Positions 43,009 through 52,052 of a stretch of DNA of 64,000 nt are shown here, in pieces; within the stretch, counting starts at the first letter, position 1, and each line of letters starts with the position of its first letter. The translations under genes and the position numbers were made by a program. The DNA is from Stakelama marina (GTDB taxonomy: Bacteria; Pseudomonadota; Alphaproteobacteria; Sphingomonadales; Sphingomonadaceae), in the NCBI RefSeq assembly GCF_018122655.1, contig NZ_JAGRQC010000001.1, positions 434,001 to 498,000 on the forward strand, given 5' to 3'. The notes beneath the pieces were generated by a model, which was not told the origin of the DNA, made no database searches, and was given only the letters and a program-made list of their open reading frames with translations.

Positions 43009-43772
43009 GCGTGGGGGTGAAGCTCGCCCTTGTCACCGGCAGCACGCACCGGCTGGGCGCGGCGATCGCGGCGCGGCTGGGCGAGGCAGGCTATTCGGTC
43101 GCGCTCCATGCCAGCCATGAGCACGCGCCCGACCCCGAGCTGGAGTCGCGTCTGAGCGCTGCGGGTGTACGGCATCACTGTTTCGTCGCCGACCTTTCCG
43201 ATGAGCGCGCGGTGGCGGCGCTGGTTCCAGACGTCGCCGCGCATTTCGCCGCGCCGGTCGATCTGCTCGTCAACAACGCGTCGCTATTCGCCAGCGACGA
43301 TGCCGACAGTCCCGACATGGCGGCGCTTGTCGATCATTTCCGCATCAACGGCGCGGCGCCGATGGTGCTGGCGCAAGCGGTTGCCGAGGGGGCGGGGGAG
43401 GTCGGCGCCGCGGTCGTCAATATTCTCGACCAGCGCGTGCGCCATCCGCACCGCGACCAGCAGGCCTATACGGTGTCGAAACAGGCCTTGTGGGAAATCA
43501 CGCGCACGCTTGCGGTAACGCTGGCGCCGCGGGTGCGCGTCAACGCCGTCGCGCCTGGCCTGACGTTACCCACCGACGATTATGGCGAAGCCCAGATGGC
43601 GCGGCTTGCCAGGATGATGCCGCTCGACCGGCTGCCCAGCCCCGACGATATCGCCGACGCCGTCCTCTATCTTGCCGGCGCGCGGTCAAGCACCGGGCAG
43701 ACGGTGTTCGTCGACGGCGGCGCGTCGCTCAAAAGCTTCGATCGCGATTTCGTTCGGCTGGGGCGCGATTAG
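43005..43772 (+). CDS. SDR family oxidoreductase, pteridine reductase-like
   Basis: A 255-residue short-chain dehydrogenase, GTG start overlapping the folB stop. The cofactor loop is TGSTHRLG (residues about 11-18), the TGx3RxG form of pteridine reductases rather than TGxxxGxG. The catalytic residues D (in NILDQR), Y and K (AYTVSKQAL) have the D-x12-Y-x3-K spacing of PTR1. With folB it probably acts on pterins or dihydrofolate, like E. coli FolM. Its stop overlaps the stop of the convergent gene. Confidence 0.85.
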   Translation: MSVGVKLALVTGSTHRLGAAIAARLGEAGYSVALHASHEHAPDPELESRLSAAGVRHHCFVADLSDERAVAALVPDVAAHFAAPVDLLVNNASLFASDDADSPDMAALVDHFRINGAAPMVLAQAVAEGAGEVGAAVVNILDQRVRHPHRDQQAYTVSKQALWEITRTLAVTLAPRVRVNAVAPGLTLPTDDYGEAQMARLARMMPLDRLPSPDDIADAVLYLAGARSSTGQTVFVDGGASLKSFDRDFVRLGRD

Positions 43773-44626
43773 GGCCGGTCCTGCGGCGCATCGCAGGTGC
43801 CGAGCGATTGCAGCACGAACTGATAATCCTGCCGCGCGGCCTCGGCGTTCTGCGGGTCCTGATCGGCCACGCTGCTGTCGGGCAATCGCGCGGGAAGGCC
43901 GCAGGCAAGCCGGTACCATAGCAGCGTGTTCCGCTCGGGCGGCTTGGCGGCGTCGCCGACGATATCGCCAAGCGCCACCGCCCAGCGCTTGGTCTGGTGC
44001 GGGCGGCTGAGAATCGAAAGCGAGACCGGAGCGCCGCTGTCGGTTTCGAGGAAGATTTGCGTTTCACCTTCGCCCGGTAGCGTACCCGGCACGTAAAAGG
44101 CGTTGCCGACCCCGGTGATTGTCGGCGGCGCATCGCCCGAAAGCAGCTGCTTTGCGATGTTGCGCGTCATCGCGTCGAGCGCGGGCGACCATGGCAGTTG
44201 CGCATTGCGCCCGACGAGCTGCAATTGCGCAGGGCGGCCCGCGACCGGGCGGGCAAAGACCAGCACCCGCAGATTCTTCAGCTTGGGTGCGCGGCCGCGG
44301 CTGTCGCGCGGAACATCGACGACATAGCCGACGCGCGGCGCCAGCGCGCCCTGGCCGCGAATCAGGCCGAGCACGTCGAGCTGTACGTAAAGGCGTGCAT
44401 CCCCCGGTGCGACGCCCGCCGCTTCCTGTCCCTTGATCTCCACCTGGCTGCGAATCGTCCCGTCGACGATAAGCGGCGCCTTTTCGACCAGTTGGACCGT
44501 GCGGGCATAGGATGGCCCGGCAGGTTGCGGCGCTTCGGCGCCGTATTGGCTGGTCTGCGGGGCGTGCGCTGCGGCTGTCAGCGGCAGTACGAGCGCTGCG
44601 GTAATTTTTATGCGGAAACCACTCAT
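43769..44626 (-). CDS. hypothetical secreted protein
   Basis: A 285-residue protein with a signal peptide (ITAALVLPLTAAAHA, cleavage near residue 22). It has no further membrane segment. The middle (about 60-190) is rich in beta-type alternating patterns, with LYVQLDVLGLIRGQGALAPRVGYVVDVPRD. A C-terminal part contains two cysteines (LACGLPARL and LGTCDAPQ). No family is recognised. It is probably periplasmic. It is divergent from the TonB operon across 224 bases. Confidence 0.7.
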   Translation of the reverse strand: MSGFRIKITAALVLPLTAAAHAPQTSQYGAEAPQPAGPSYARTVQLVEKAPLIVDGTIRSQVEIKGQEAAGVAPGDARLYVQLDVLGLIRGQGALAPRVGYVVDVPRDSRGRAPKLKNLRVLVFARPVAGRPAQLQLVGRNAQLPWSPALDAMTRNIAKQLLSGDAPPTITGVGNAFYVPGTLPGEGETQIFLETDSGAPVSLSILSRPHQTKRWAVALGDIVGDAAKPPERNTLLWYRLACGLPARLPDSSVADQDPQNAEAARQDYQFVLQSLGTCDAPQDRP

Positions 44627-44850
44627 AACGAGCAGCGTTTAAGCTATTGGCCGGATTCGATACAGAAATAATTCTGCCACGAAGCGATCGTAGGACAAAT
44701 TGATCTGACAAAGCGTTTGCTTCATGGGAATGGCCGCGATAGAGACTCGCGCTCCGCCAGAAAGGCGCTAGAATATGTGCCGATCGATTACGCGGTTTCC
44801 CGTGTTTAACGCGTCAAGCACGAGCAAGGATAGAGGAGTAACGTTGCTGA

Positions 44851-45528
44851 ATGGCTTATGCTGATCGGGATGTTGGTGGCAGTAGAATCGTCGCGATCGT
44901 CATGGTCGCGGTCATCCTCGCTGTCACGGGCTATGCCTTCGTAACGGGGCTCGCTTACCAGTATGTGAAGAAGGTCCAGGAGGATCTGAACACGTTCGAG
45001 GTGGCGCCGCCTCCGCCTCCGCCGCCGGATGTGCCCCCGCCGCCGCCGCCGCCGGACAATTCGCCAGTTCCGCCGCCGCCGACCACGGTCGTCGTGCAGC
45101 AGCCGATCGTGAAGACGCCGTCGCCGGCGCCTCAGATCCGCACATCGGACATTATTCCAGACTTCCAGCCGCCCGCACCGCCGGCGCCGCCTGCACCGCC
45201 GGCTCCGCCTGCGCCGCCGGCTCCGCCGAAGGTTGCCAAGGCTGTGTCGCCGCGCGGCAACCCGTCAAACTGGGTCAGCAATGACGACTATCCGTCGGCA
45301 GCAATCCGTGCGGGCGATAGTGGTACGGTCGGCTTCACGCTGTCGATCAATGCGGACGGGCGTGTGACCGATTGCCGGATAACCTCGTCGAGCGGCTCCT
45401 CGCTTCTCGATAACACCGCTTGCAAATTGCTGCAGCGGAGGGCGCGTTTCCATCCGGCAGAAGACCCGAACGGTAACAAGATTCCTTCTTCATGGTCGAG
45501 CCGGTTCCGCTGGGATTTGCCCGACTGA
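44851..45528 (+). CDS. tonB: TonB family protein
   Basis: A 225-residue energy transducer: one N-terminal membrane helix (RIVAIVMVAVILAVTGYAFVTGLAY, about 12-36), a periplasmic proline-rich span (about 50-128) with runs of PPPPPPP and a repeated PPA unit, and the TonB C-terminal domain (about 145-225; YPSAAIRAGDSGTVGFTLSINADGRVTDC). It transfers proton-motive force to TonB-dependent outer-membrane receptors. ExbB and two ExbD genes follow. No promoter could be placed with confidence in the 224 bases upstream. Confidence 0.93.
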   Translation: MAYADRDVGGSRIVAIVMVAVILAVTGYAFVTGLAYQYVKKVQEDLNTFEVAPPPPPPPDVPPPPPPPDNSPVPPPPTTVVVQQPIVKTPSPAPQIRTSDIIPDFQPPAPPAPPAPPAPPAPPAPPKVAKAVSPRGNPSNWVSNDDYPSAAIRAGDSGTVGFTLSINADGRVTDCRITSSSGSSLLDNTACKLLQRRARFHPAEDPNGNKIPSSWSSRFRWDLPD

Positions 45529-45600
45529 GTTTGATGGCCGCTCGCCCGCTGGCGAGCGGCCGGTTAAAAGGCGACATAGTTCTAAAGGAAGATACCTGAT

Positions 45601-46407
45601 ATGCTCACGACCATTCTCGCTGCTGGCGGCGCGGCCGCTGACAAGGGCAACCCTTATGGCCTGATTCCCGCGCTTCGCGAGGGCGGGCTGATCTCGCAGA
45701 CCGTTTTCACCATCCTGGTGCTGTTCCTCTTCTTCTCGCTCTACATCCTGTTCACCAAGTGGTTCGAGCAGCAGAAGATCATGAACCAGGCGAAGCGCGT
45801 CCGCGCGAACTTCTGGAAGTCGAACAGCCTGCGCGAAGGTGCGGCGAAGCTCGAGAAGAACTCGGCCTATCGTCAGATCGTCGACGACGGCCTCGCCGCG
45901 CAGGAACAGCACGGCCAGCTGACCGATCCGGTCGAAGCGCATGACTGGCTGCACGGTTCGCTCGCGCGTTCGGAAGCGACGATCAACTCGCAGCTGAACA
46001 AGGGCCTGGCGTTCCTCGCCACGGTCGGCGCGACCGCGCCGTTCATCGGTCTGTTCGGTACGGTTATCGGTATCTACCGCGCGCTCATCAAGATCGGTTC
46101 GGCCGGTCAGGCCTCGATCGACGCCGTTGCCGGCCCGGTCGGTGAAGCGCTGATCATGACCGCCCTCGGTCTCGTCGTCGCCGTTCCGGCCGTGCTTGCC
46201 TATAACTGGCTGCAGCGCCGCAACAAGGCGATCGCCGAGGATCTGAGCGCGTTCTCGAACGACGTTCTCGGCTTCCTCGCTTCGGACGGCAAGGTTCGCC
46301 CGACCGCGACGGTTTCGACGAAGTCGACCAAGCCGGCCACCCCGGCGGCGACCAAGCCGACGACCGCGACTGCCGGCCAGACCGGCGGCACGCCGAAGCG
46401 CGCCTGA
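45601..46407 (+). CDS. exbB: ExbB/MotA/TolQ proton channel subunit
   Basis: A 268-residue inner-membrane protein with three hydrophobic helices (about 28-50, 138-160 and 185-205). The channel segments GLAFLATVGATAPFIGLFGTVIGIYRAL and GPVGEALIMTALGLVVAVPAVLAYNWLQRR are diagnostic. The C-terminal 30 residues are Ala/Thr/Lys-rich, an added cytoplasmic tail. It forms the TonB-energising complex with ExbD. It lies 72 bases after tonB; a further gap of 84 bases precedes exbD. Confidence 0.96.
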   Translation: MLTTILAAGGAAADKGNPYGLIPALREGGLISQTVFTILVLFLFFSLYILFTKWFEQQKIMNQAKRVRANFWKSNSLREGAAKLEKNSAYRQIVDDGLAAQEQHGQLTDPVEAHDWLHGSLARSEATINSQLNKGLAFLATVGATAPFIGLFGTVIGIYRALIKIGSAGQASIDAVAGPVGEALIMTALGLVVAVPAVLAYNWLQRRNKAIAEDLSAFSNDVLGFLASDGKVRPTATVSTKSTKPATPAATKPTTATAGQTGGTPKRA

Positions 46408-46491
46408 TCACATGACGGGACGCGGCGCACTCGTGCCGCGTCCCGATCATTCAGGCCGCTGTGACGAAGAGTTGAATAGGATAACGCGCAC

Positions 46492-46971
46492 ATGGCGATG
46501 AGCGTAGGTGGAGACTCCACCGAAACCCCGATGTCGGACATCAACACGACGCCTCTCGTGGACGTCATGCTGGTGCTCCTCATCATCTTCCTGATCGCGG
46601 TTCCGGTCGTGGTTCAGTCCGTTGACCTGACGCTTCCGAAGGTCGAGTTCGAACCGACCACGACCAAGCCGGAAAATGTCTCGCTGTCGGTGCGCGCCGG
46701 CCCCGATGGCAGCTGCCAGGTCTTCTGGAACCTTCAGCAGGTCAACAGCAAGGATCTGTTGCAGCGCGCGGTCGACAAGCTTCAGGCTGAAGTCGACCGG
46801 CTCGGCGACAATATCGGTCCGGACGACCTGCCCGAGGTTCATATTCGTGGCGACGTCAACACGCCGTACAAGTGCATCGGTGGCACCATCTACACGATGC
46901 AGTCGGCGGGTTTCACCAAGGTCGGATTCATCTCCGAACCCGAACCCGGTACGCACACGGTTCGCCGTTAA
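46492..46971 (+). CDS. exbD: ExbD/TolR biopolymer transport protein (first copy)
   Basis: A 159-residue protein with a single membrane helix (LVDVMLVLLIIFLIAVPVV, about 22-41) holding the proton-carrying aspartate in TPLVDVML. A periplasmic domain follows with two cysteines (SCQV and KCIG) that could form a disulfide. It differs from the second ExbD in its periplasmic part; two ExbD paralogues next to one ExbB are usual in sphingomonads and xanthomonads. Confidence 0.95.
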   Translation: MAMSVGGDSTETPMSDINTTPLVDVMLVLLIIFLIAVPVVVQSVDLTLPKVEFEPTTTKPENVSLSVRAGPDGSCQVFWNLQQVNSKDLLQRAVDKLQAEVDRLGDNIGPDDLPEVHIRGDVNTPYKCIGGTIYTMQSAGFTKVGFISEPEPGTHTVRR

Positions 46972-46995
46972 GACGCGCCCAGAGGAGTATTTGAC

Positions 46996-47421
46996 ATGGC
47001 AATGAGTGGCGGGAGCGATGATGGCGAACCGATGATGGAGATCAACACGACGCCGTTGATCGACGTCATGCTGGTGCTCCTCATCATGTTCATCATCACC
47101 ATCCCCATCCAGACGCATGCGGTGAAGGTCGATTTGCCGCAGCCGAACAGTAACAATCCGCAGACGATCGAGCCTGACAAGAACAAGGTCACGATCGACC
47201 CGACCGGGCAGATCGCCTGGAACGGTGCGCCGATCAACGAGGTGACGCTGCGTCAGTATCTCGACGCGACGCTGCAGCTTCCGACAGAACCGGAACTGCA
47301 CTTTCAGCCCGATCCGAATGCGCGGTATGAAAAGGTTGATGAGGTGCTCGCGATCATCAAGCGAGCCAATATCACCCGGCTGGGATTTGTCGGCAACGAA
47401 CAGTATCGCAACGATTTCTGA
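46996..47421 (+). CDS. exbD: ExbD/TolR biopolymer transport protein (second copy)
   Basis: A 141-residue paralogue of the preceding gene. The helix is LIDVMLVLLIMFIITIPI with the conserved aspartate. Its periplasmic domain is shorter and lacks cysteines, ending ITRLGFVGNEQY. The N-terminal SGGSDDGEPMMEINTTPLIDV matches the other copy closely, so a tandem duplication is likely. It ends the operon at a strong terminator. Confidence 0.95.
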   Translation: MAMSGGSDDGEPMMEINTTPLIDVMLVLLIMFIITIPIQTHAVKVDLPQPNSNNPQTIEPDKNKVTIDPTGQIAWNGAPINEVTLRQYLDATLQLPTEPELHFQPDPNARYEKVDEVLAIIKRANITRLGFVGNEQYRNDF

Positions 47422-47447
47422 CGTTTAGCTCGACTATCTAACGACAA

Positions 47448-47474
47448 GAGGCGGCTTCGGCCGCCTCTTTTTTT
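47448..47474 (+). terminator. rho-independent terminator of the tonB-exbBDD operon
   Basis: An eight-base perfect stem, GAGGCGGC and GCCGCCTC, with a TTCG tetraloop followed by TTTTTTT. It begins 26 bases after the last exbD stop. Confidence 0.95.
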
Positions 47475-47571
47475 GTGCATGTCATTCCTGTCGTCCGTCG
47501 CCATTTGCTAAAATGAAACAAAAGTGACATAACAGAGTCACAAAAGTGAAACATACAGGCGGAGACGGATA

Positions 47572-47943
47572 ATGCGTAAGGCAATGATGCTGTTGGTTGG
47601 AGCAACGATCGCGGTGCCGGGCAGCGCGGCGATCGCGAAGGATCACGACGGAAGCTACGCGCATGTGGCGATCATGAACGGCGATTATGCTCGCGCCGAA
47701 AAAGCGCTCGAAGCCGATCGGCGTATTTTCCCCGACCGTCCCGAGGTGCTGCTCAATCTCGCCACGGTGTACGCGCAGACCGGTCGTACCGATGCGGCGC
47801 GCGAACTCTATGCGCATGTACTGACCGTGGAGGCGGTGGACCTGACGCTGCCCGGCGATCAGGTGGCCAATTCACACGATCTGGCGCGGATCGGCCTGTC
47901 GCGGCTGACGCCGACCACGGGCACGCAGTTCACGTCGCGTTGA
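47572..47943 (+). CDS. small secreted TPR-like protein
   Basis: A 123-residue protein with a signal peptide (MLLVGATIAVPGSAAIA). The mature part has about one and a half TPR-like helical repeats: AIMNGDYARAEKALEADRRIFPDRPEVLLNLATVYAQTGRTDAARELYAHVL. GGCGGAGACGGATA precedes the ATG. It probably acts in the periplasm as a protein-binding module; the partner is unknown. Confidence 0.75.
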   Translation: MRKAMMLLVGATIAVPGSAAIAKDHDGSYAHVAIMNGDYARAEKALEADRRIFPDRPEVLLNLATVYAQTGRTDAARELYAHVLTVEAVDLTLPGDQVANSHDLARIGLSRLTPTTGTQFTSR

Positions 47944-47986
47944 TTTGCAGGGGGTTCAGGTCACGCGGGGCCGCGGCTGTGCATCG

Positions 47987-48541
47987 TCACAGTCGCGGTA
48001 GCGTGACTCCGCGCTGCCCCATATATTTGCCCGCGCGGTCGGCATAGCTCGTCTCGCAGGGCTCGTTGCCCTTCAGGAACAGGAACTGGCACGCGCCTTC
48101 ATTGGCATAGATTTTTGCCGGAAGCGGCGTCGTGTTCGAAAATTCCAGCGTCACATGCCCCTCCCATTCGGGTTCGAGCGGGGTGACGTTGACGATGATG
48201 CCGCAGCGCGCATAGGTCGATTTTCCCAGGCAGATGACGAGCACGTCGCGCGGAATACGAAAATATTCCACCGTCCGCGCGAGCGCGAAGCTGTTCGGCG
48301 GGATGATGCAGACATCTGTCTTGCGATCGACAAAGCTCGACGGCGCGAATTCCTTCGGATCGACGATCGCGCTTTCGATATTGGTGAAAATCTTGAAATC
48401 GTCGGCGACGCGCGCGTCATAGCCATAGGAGCTCAGGCCATAGCTGATGCAGCCCTCGCGGCGCTGCGCCTCGACAAAGGGTTCGATCATGCCGTTTTCG
48501 AGCGCCTGCTCGCGAATCCAGCGGTCGGACAGGATCGTCAT
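47987..48541 (-). CDS. dcd: dCTP deaminase
   Basis: A 184-residue trimeric enzyme deaminating dCTP to dUTP for thymidylate synthesis. Family motifs are [31 protein letters not shown] near residue 25, [11 protein letters not shown] near 110, and the catalytic-glutamate segment [29 protein letters not shown] near 130. Length is normal. It lies alone between convergent and same-strand genes; cdd is 66 bases upstream on the same strand. Confidence 0.97.
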   Translation of the reverse strand: MTILSDRWIREQALENGMIEPFVEAQRREGCISYGLSSYGYDARVADDFKIFTNIESAIVDPKEFAPSSFVDRKTDVCIIPPNSFALARTVEYFRIPRDVLVICLGKSTYARCGIIVNVTPLEPEWEGHVTLEFSNTTPLPAKIYANEGACQFLFLKGNEPCETSYADRAGKYMGQRGVTLPRL

Positions 48542-48607
48542 ATGCTCTCCCCGGTATGAAGGCCGGTTGTCGCGGCTGTCACCGCTCCCGGCAAGTGAAA
48601 TTTCGGA

Positions 48608-49057
48608 TCAGAGGCCCAGGTCGGCGGGGCCAAAGGCATGCGGCAGAAGCTCGGAAAGCTGGTGCGTGCGAACCTCGCCGCCATCGGCCGAGGCGCAGTG
48701 GACCGTCAGGTCGCGGCGACCGATCTGTGCCGCTTCGTTCAAGACCTGGCGGCACCTGCCACATGGATAGATCGGCGCGTCGCCGTGCATCCGGCCGCCC
48801 ATGATTGCGCCGCCGACGATAGCGACCGCCGCGACGTCACCCAACCGCCCGCCGACGTTTGCGGTCGCGAGCGCAACCGTTTCCGCGCACAGCGACAGGC
48901 CATAGCTGGCATTTTCGAAATTGGTCCCCGTCACCACCGATCCGTCGGTCAGCAGCAGCGCCGCGCCGACCGCGAAGTTCGAATAGGGCGCATGGGCGTT
49001 ACCCGCGGCCTCTCGCGCAGCGGCGATCAGCCGGTTTCTGGTTTCGATATCGGTCAT
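48608..49057 (-). CDS. cdd: cytidine deaminase
   Basis: A 149-residue zinc enzyme that deaminates cytidine and deoxycytidine. The zinc and catalytic motifs are CAETVAL (CAE) and PCGRCRQVLNE (PCxxC), with YSNFAVGAALL upstream. The ATG at 49057 overlaps the stop of the GH25-like gene (ATGA), so they are co-translated although unrelated in function. Confidence 0.95.
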   Translation of the reverse strand: MTDIETRNRLIAAAREAAGNAHAPYSNFAVGAALLLTDGSVVTGTNFENASYGLSLCAETVALATANVGGRLGDVAAVAIVGGAIMGGRMHGDAPIYPCGRCRQVLNEAAQIGRRDLTVHCASADGGEVRTHQLSELLPHAFGPADLGL

Positions 49058-49731
49058 GGTGCCACTACATCCCAGTTGATCGGCCCGTCGGCGCCATCGA
49101 CGCGCCGTATCGTGCTTGCCCGCCACATCCGCCACGGTTTGGCGGGGTAGGAGGGACGAAAGAAAAAACGTTCTGCCCATATGGTGCGCGGAAGCTCGCT
49201 GCTCAGATGATATTGCGCGTCGAAGGCAGGGGAGATTTCCAGCACCATCGGCTTGCCCATATGCCGTTCGGTCAGCGTCAGGAAGGTCGCGACGTCGCGC
49301 GCCGCCTCCTGCGGATCGGGGCGGGCCGAACATCCCGGATCGAATGCGAGTTCCAACGCAGAGGGCAGCGCATCGCGCGTCCGCGGCACTGTCCGCACGA
49401 AATTGGCGGCCTGCGCCTCGGCCGTGTCGCACAGTGAAAAGCGGTGCATTGCGCCGCGCCGCATGCCGGCGTCCGCGATTGCCGACCAGTTGCGCTCGAA
49501 CTGTGCGTCGCGGTCGTTCGCGCCGCTTGTGGCGAGCGCATAGGCGAAGTCGGCGCCGCGCGCATGAACCATATGCCAGTCGACCGATCCGTTGCGGGCG
49601 CTGACATCGACGCCCTGGATCGGATAGTCTTCGGGCGAGGGGTGCCACCGCGTCGCGAACAGCCATGCCGCTGCGGCAATGAGTCCCAGCGCGATGGCGA
49701 CCGCAACGATGCGCAGGAAAAGGCGACGCAC
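49054..49731 (-). CDS. GH25 lysozyme-like protein with altered active site
   Basis: A 225-residue protein with an N-terminal membrane anchor or signal (LFLRIVAVAIALGLIAAAAWLF) and a GH25-type barrel beginning IQGVDVSARNGSVDWHMVHARGADFAYALAT. The first aspartate is kept (D42), but the usual D-x-E pair reads LELA: E127 replaces the aspartate and A129 the catalytic glutamate. Muramidase activity is therefore doubtful; it may bind peptidoglycan. It begins with GTG and is seven bases after UPF0262. Confidence 0.8.
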   Translation of the reverse strand: MRRLFLRIVAVAIALGLIAAAAWLFATRWHPSPEDYPIQGVDVSARNGSVDWHMVHARGADFAYALATSGANDRDAQFERNWSAIADAGMRRGAMHRFSLCDTAEAQAANFVRTVPRTRDALPSALELAFDPGCSARPDPQEAARDVATFLTLTERHMGKPMVLEISPAFDAQYHLSSELPRTIWAERFFFRPSYPAKPWRMWRASTIRRVDGADGPINWDVVAP

Positions 49732-49738
49732 GTCCTGT

Positions 49739-50221
49739 TCAGCCCTTGATGTGGAGCACGCAGATGAGCGTGAACAGCCGGCGGGCGGTATCGAAATCGA
49801 CCTCGATCTTGCTGTCGAGGCGCTCCTTCAACGCCTCCGCCGCGTCATTGTGGATGCCGCGGCGCGCCATGTCGATCGTCTCGATCTGCTGCGGCGTCGC
49901 GTTGCGGATCGCCTCGTAATAGCTGTCGCAGATCGCGAAATAGTCGCGGATCGGGCGGCGGAATCGAGCGAGGCCCAGCACATGGCTTTCCAGATGGCTG
50001 TCGTCCTCGCGGTGGATGGCGAGGACCAGCCGTCCTTCCTCGACGCTCAGCTTGATGCGGTACGGCCCTGCATATCCGTCCTCATGTTCGCGCTTGGGCG
50101 CGAAATGATTGTCTTCGAGCAGGTCGAAGATCGCGATACGGCGCTCCTGCTCGATATCGGCACTGCGCCACAATATCGTGCGCTCGTCGAGCTCGACATC
50201 GATGATCCGGTGATCGGCCAT
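49739..50221 (-). CDS. UPF0262 family protein
   Basis: A 160-residue protein known mainly from alphaproteobacteria. It contains ADHRIIDVELDERTILWRSADIEQERRIAIFDLLEDN at the N-terminus and FDTARRLFTLICVLHIKG at the end, both typical of UPF0262. Function is not established. It is the first gene of a UPF0262-GH25-cdd run and is divergent from dnaB. Confidence 0.93.
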   Translation of the reverse strand: MADHRIIDVELDERTILWRSADIEQERRIAIFDLLEDNHFAPKREHEDGYAGPYRIKLSVEEGRLVLAIHREDDSHLESHVLGLARFRRPIRDYFAICDSYYEAIRNATPQQIETIDMARRGIHNDAAEALKERLDSKIEVDFDTARRLFTLICVLHIKG

Positions 50222-50346
50222 TATCTATGCCGATGCCGTTTTTGCCGCGGCTTGGCAACGCCATGCGCGATCTTCATGCCCGTTTTCCACAGCCGGGCAC
50301 CGCGATATCGCCTTGAGCATTGGCCGGGCTTTTGGGAATAGGGGGA

Positions 50347-51861
50347 ATGTCCACCGCCTTTCCCGTCGCCGTTTCGGATTCGGAATCCGAAGCTCCCCGC
50401 CTGCCTGCCAATGTCGAGGCGGAGGCCGCGCTGCTCGGCGCGATGATGATCGACAACCGCCTGGCGGACGACATTCTCGACATGCTCGAGCCCGATCACT
50501 TCTTCGAACCCGTTCACGGGCGCATCTTCGAACGCATCAAGGCGCTGCGCGTCGAGGACCGGCTCGCGACACCGGTGACGCTGCGCCCGATGTTCGCCGA
50601 GGACGCCGGGATGCAGGCGCTCGGCGGACCGGGCTATCTCGCGCAGCTTACCGGCAGCGGCGCCGGCCTGATCGGCGCGCGCCAGTTCGCGCAGCAGATC
50701 TACGACCTCGCCATGCTCCGCGCGCTGGTGACGGTCGGCCGCACGCTGGTAGAGCGCGCGATGGACACCAGCGAGGTGGTCGATCCGCGAAGCCAGATCG
50801 AAAAGGCCGAGGAACTGCTCTACGAAGTCGCGGGCGAGGGCAATACGGCGAACGCGACCAAGTCGTTCGGCGATGCCTCGAAGATCGCTATAAGAATGGC
50901 CGACAAGGCGCTGAATTCGGGTGGTAACCTGTCGGGTGTCACGACCGGTCTCGACAGCGTCAATGCCAAGATCGGCGGCATGCACCATTCGGACCTTATG
51001 ATCCTCGCCGGCCGTCCCGGCATGGGCAAGACCTCGCTCGCCACCAACATCGCGTTCAACGCAGCGCGGCGCTGGATGGACGATATGGAGGCCGGCATCC
51101 CCAAGGAACAGTCGGTCGGCGGCAAGGTCGCGTTCTTCAGCCTCGAAATGTCGGCGGATCAGCTCGCGACGCGTATCCTTGCCGAACAGTCGCGGATCAG
51201 TTCGGAAGCGCTGCGCATGGGCAAGATCTCGAAGGCCGAGTTCGAACGCCTCGCCGACGCCGCGACCGATCTCAACAACCTGCCGCTCTATATCGACGAC
51301 ACCGCCGGCCTGACGATCAGCGGCCTGCACACGCGCGTGCGGCGGCTCAAGCGGCGGCTGGGCGACGATCTCGGCCTCGTCGTGGTCGACTATCTCCAGC
51401 TCCTCCAGGGCTCGGGCCGGGCGAACGACAATCGCGTCAACGAAATCTCGGAAATCTCGCGCGGGCTCAAGACGCTCGCCAAGGACATGAACGTGCCGGT
51501 GATGGCGCTGTCGCAGCTCAGTCGTGCCGTCGAACAGCGCGAGGACAAGCGGCCGCAGCTTTCCGACCTTCGCGAATCGGGTTCGATCGAGCAGGACGCC
51601 GACATCGTCATGTTCGTGTACCGCGAGGACTATTATGTCGCCGCAAAGGAACCCAAGAAGCCGACAGACGGCGACGACGCCAAGATCTTCGAGGATTATG
51701 CGCGCTGGGGCGACGAGATGAACCGCGTCTTCGGCCTCGCCGAACTGATCGTCGCCAAGCAGCGTCACGGCGCGACCGGCAAGGTCATCATGAAGTTCGA
51801 ACCCGAGATCACGCGCTTCAGCGACTATATCCCCGGCGACTACGATTCGATGGCGCACTGA
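50347..51861 (+). CDS. dnaB: replicative DNA helicase
   Basis: A 504-residue hexameric helicase that unwinds DNA at the replication fork. The N-terminal primase-interacting domain contains LPANVEAEAALLGAMMIDNRLADDIL. The RecA-like domain has Walker A AGRPGMGKTS near residue 225, Walker B LVVVDYLQLLQG near 345 and the DnaB C-terminal QLSRAVEQREDKRPQLSDLRESGSIEQDAD. I start at ATG 50347, although AGGGGG is only two bases away; TTG 50320 is a less likely alternative. No intein is present. Confidence 0.97.
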   Translation: MSTAFPVAVSDSESEAPRLPANVEAEAALLGAMMIDNRLADDILDMLEPDHFFEPVHGRIFERIKALRVEDRLATPVTLRPMFAEDAGMQALGGPGYLAQLTGSGAGLIGARQFAQQIYDLAMLRALVTVGRTLVERAMDTSEVVDPRSQIEKAEELLYEVAGEGNTANATKSFGDASKIAIRMADKALNSGGNLSGVTTGLDSVNAKIGGMHHSDLMILAGRPGMGKTSLATNIAFNAARRWMDDMEAGIPKEQSVGGKVAFFSLEMSADQLATRILAEQSRISSEALRMGKISKAEFERLADAATDLNNLPLYIDDTAGLTISGLHTRVRRLKRRLGDDLGLVVVDYLQLLQGSGRANDNRVNEISEISRGLKTLAKDMNVPVMALSQLSRAVEQREDKRPQLSDLRESGSIEQDADIVMFVYREDYYVAAKEPKKPTDGDDAKIFEDYARWGDEMNRVFGLAELIVAKQRHGATGKVIMKFEPEITRFSDYIPGDYDSMAH

Positions 51862-51912
51862 CGCATATCCGCCGTGGCTGCGGCGGTTGGCGCGTAACAA
51901 CATTGCTTCTGT

Positions 51913-52000
51913 CGTCATCCCGGACTTGATTCCGGCCAGGCTCGTTCCGGCAGTTGTCCGGCGTTGTGCAGAATGGGTCCAAACTTTCGTCAGGATGACG
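51913..52000. repeat. intergenic repeat-like element with inverted ends
   Basis: The segment begins CGTCATCCCGGACTTGATTC and ends with GGATGACG, so its eight-base ends are inverted repeats (CGTCATCC/GGATGACG). The opening resembles an intergenic repeat I recall from many alphaproteobacterial genomes, here in a degenerate form. It lies between the dnaB stop and the cysH stop (convergent) and holds no gene. Confidence 0.5.
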
Positions 52001-52052
52001 GTGGCCCGAGCGGTGCCGTCGTCAGCCGTTTATCCTCGCAGACCGTCGATCG

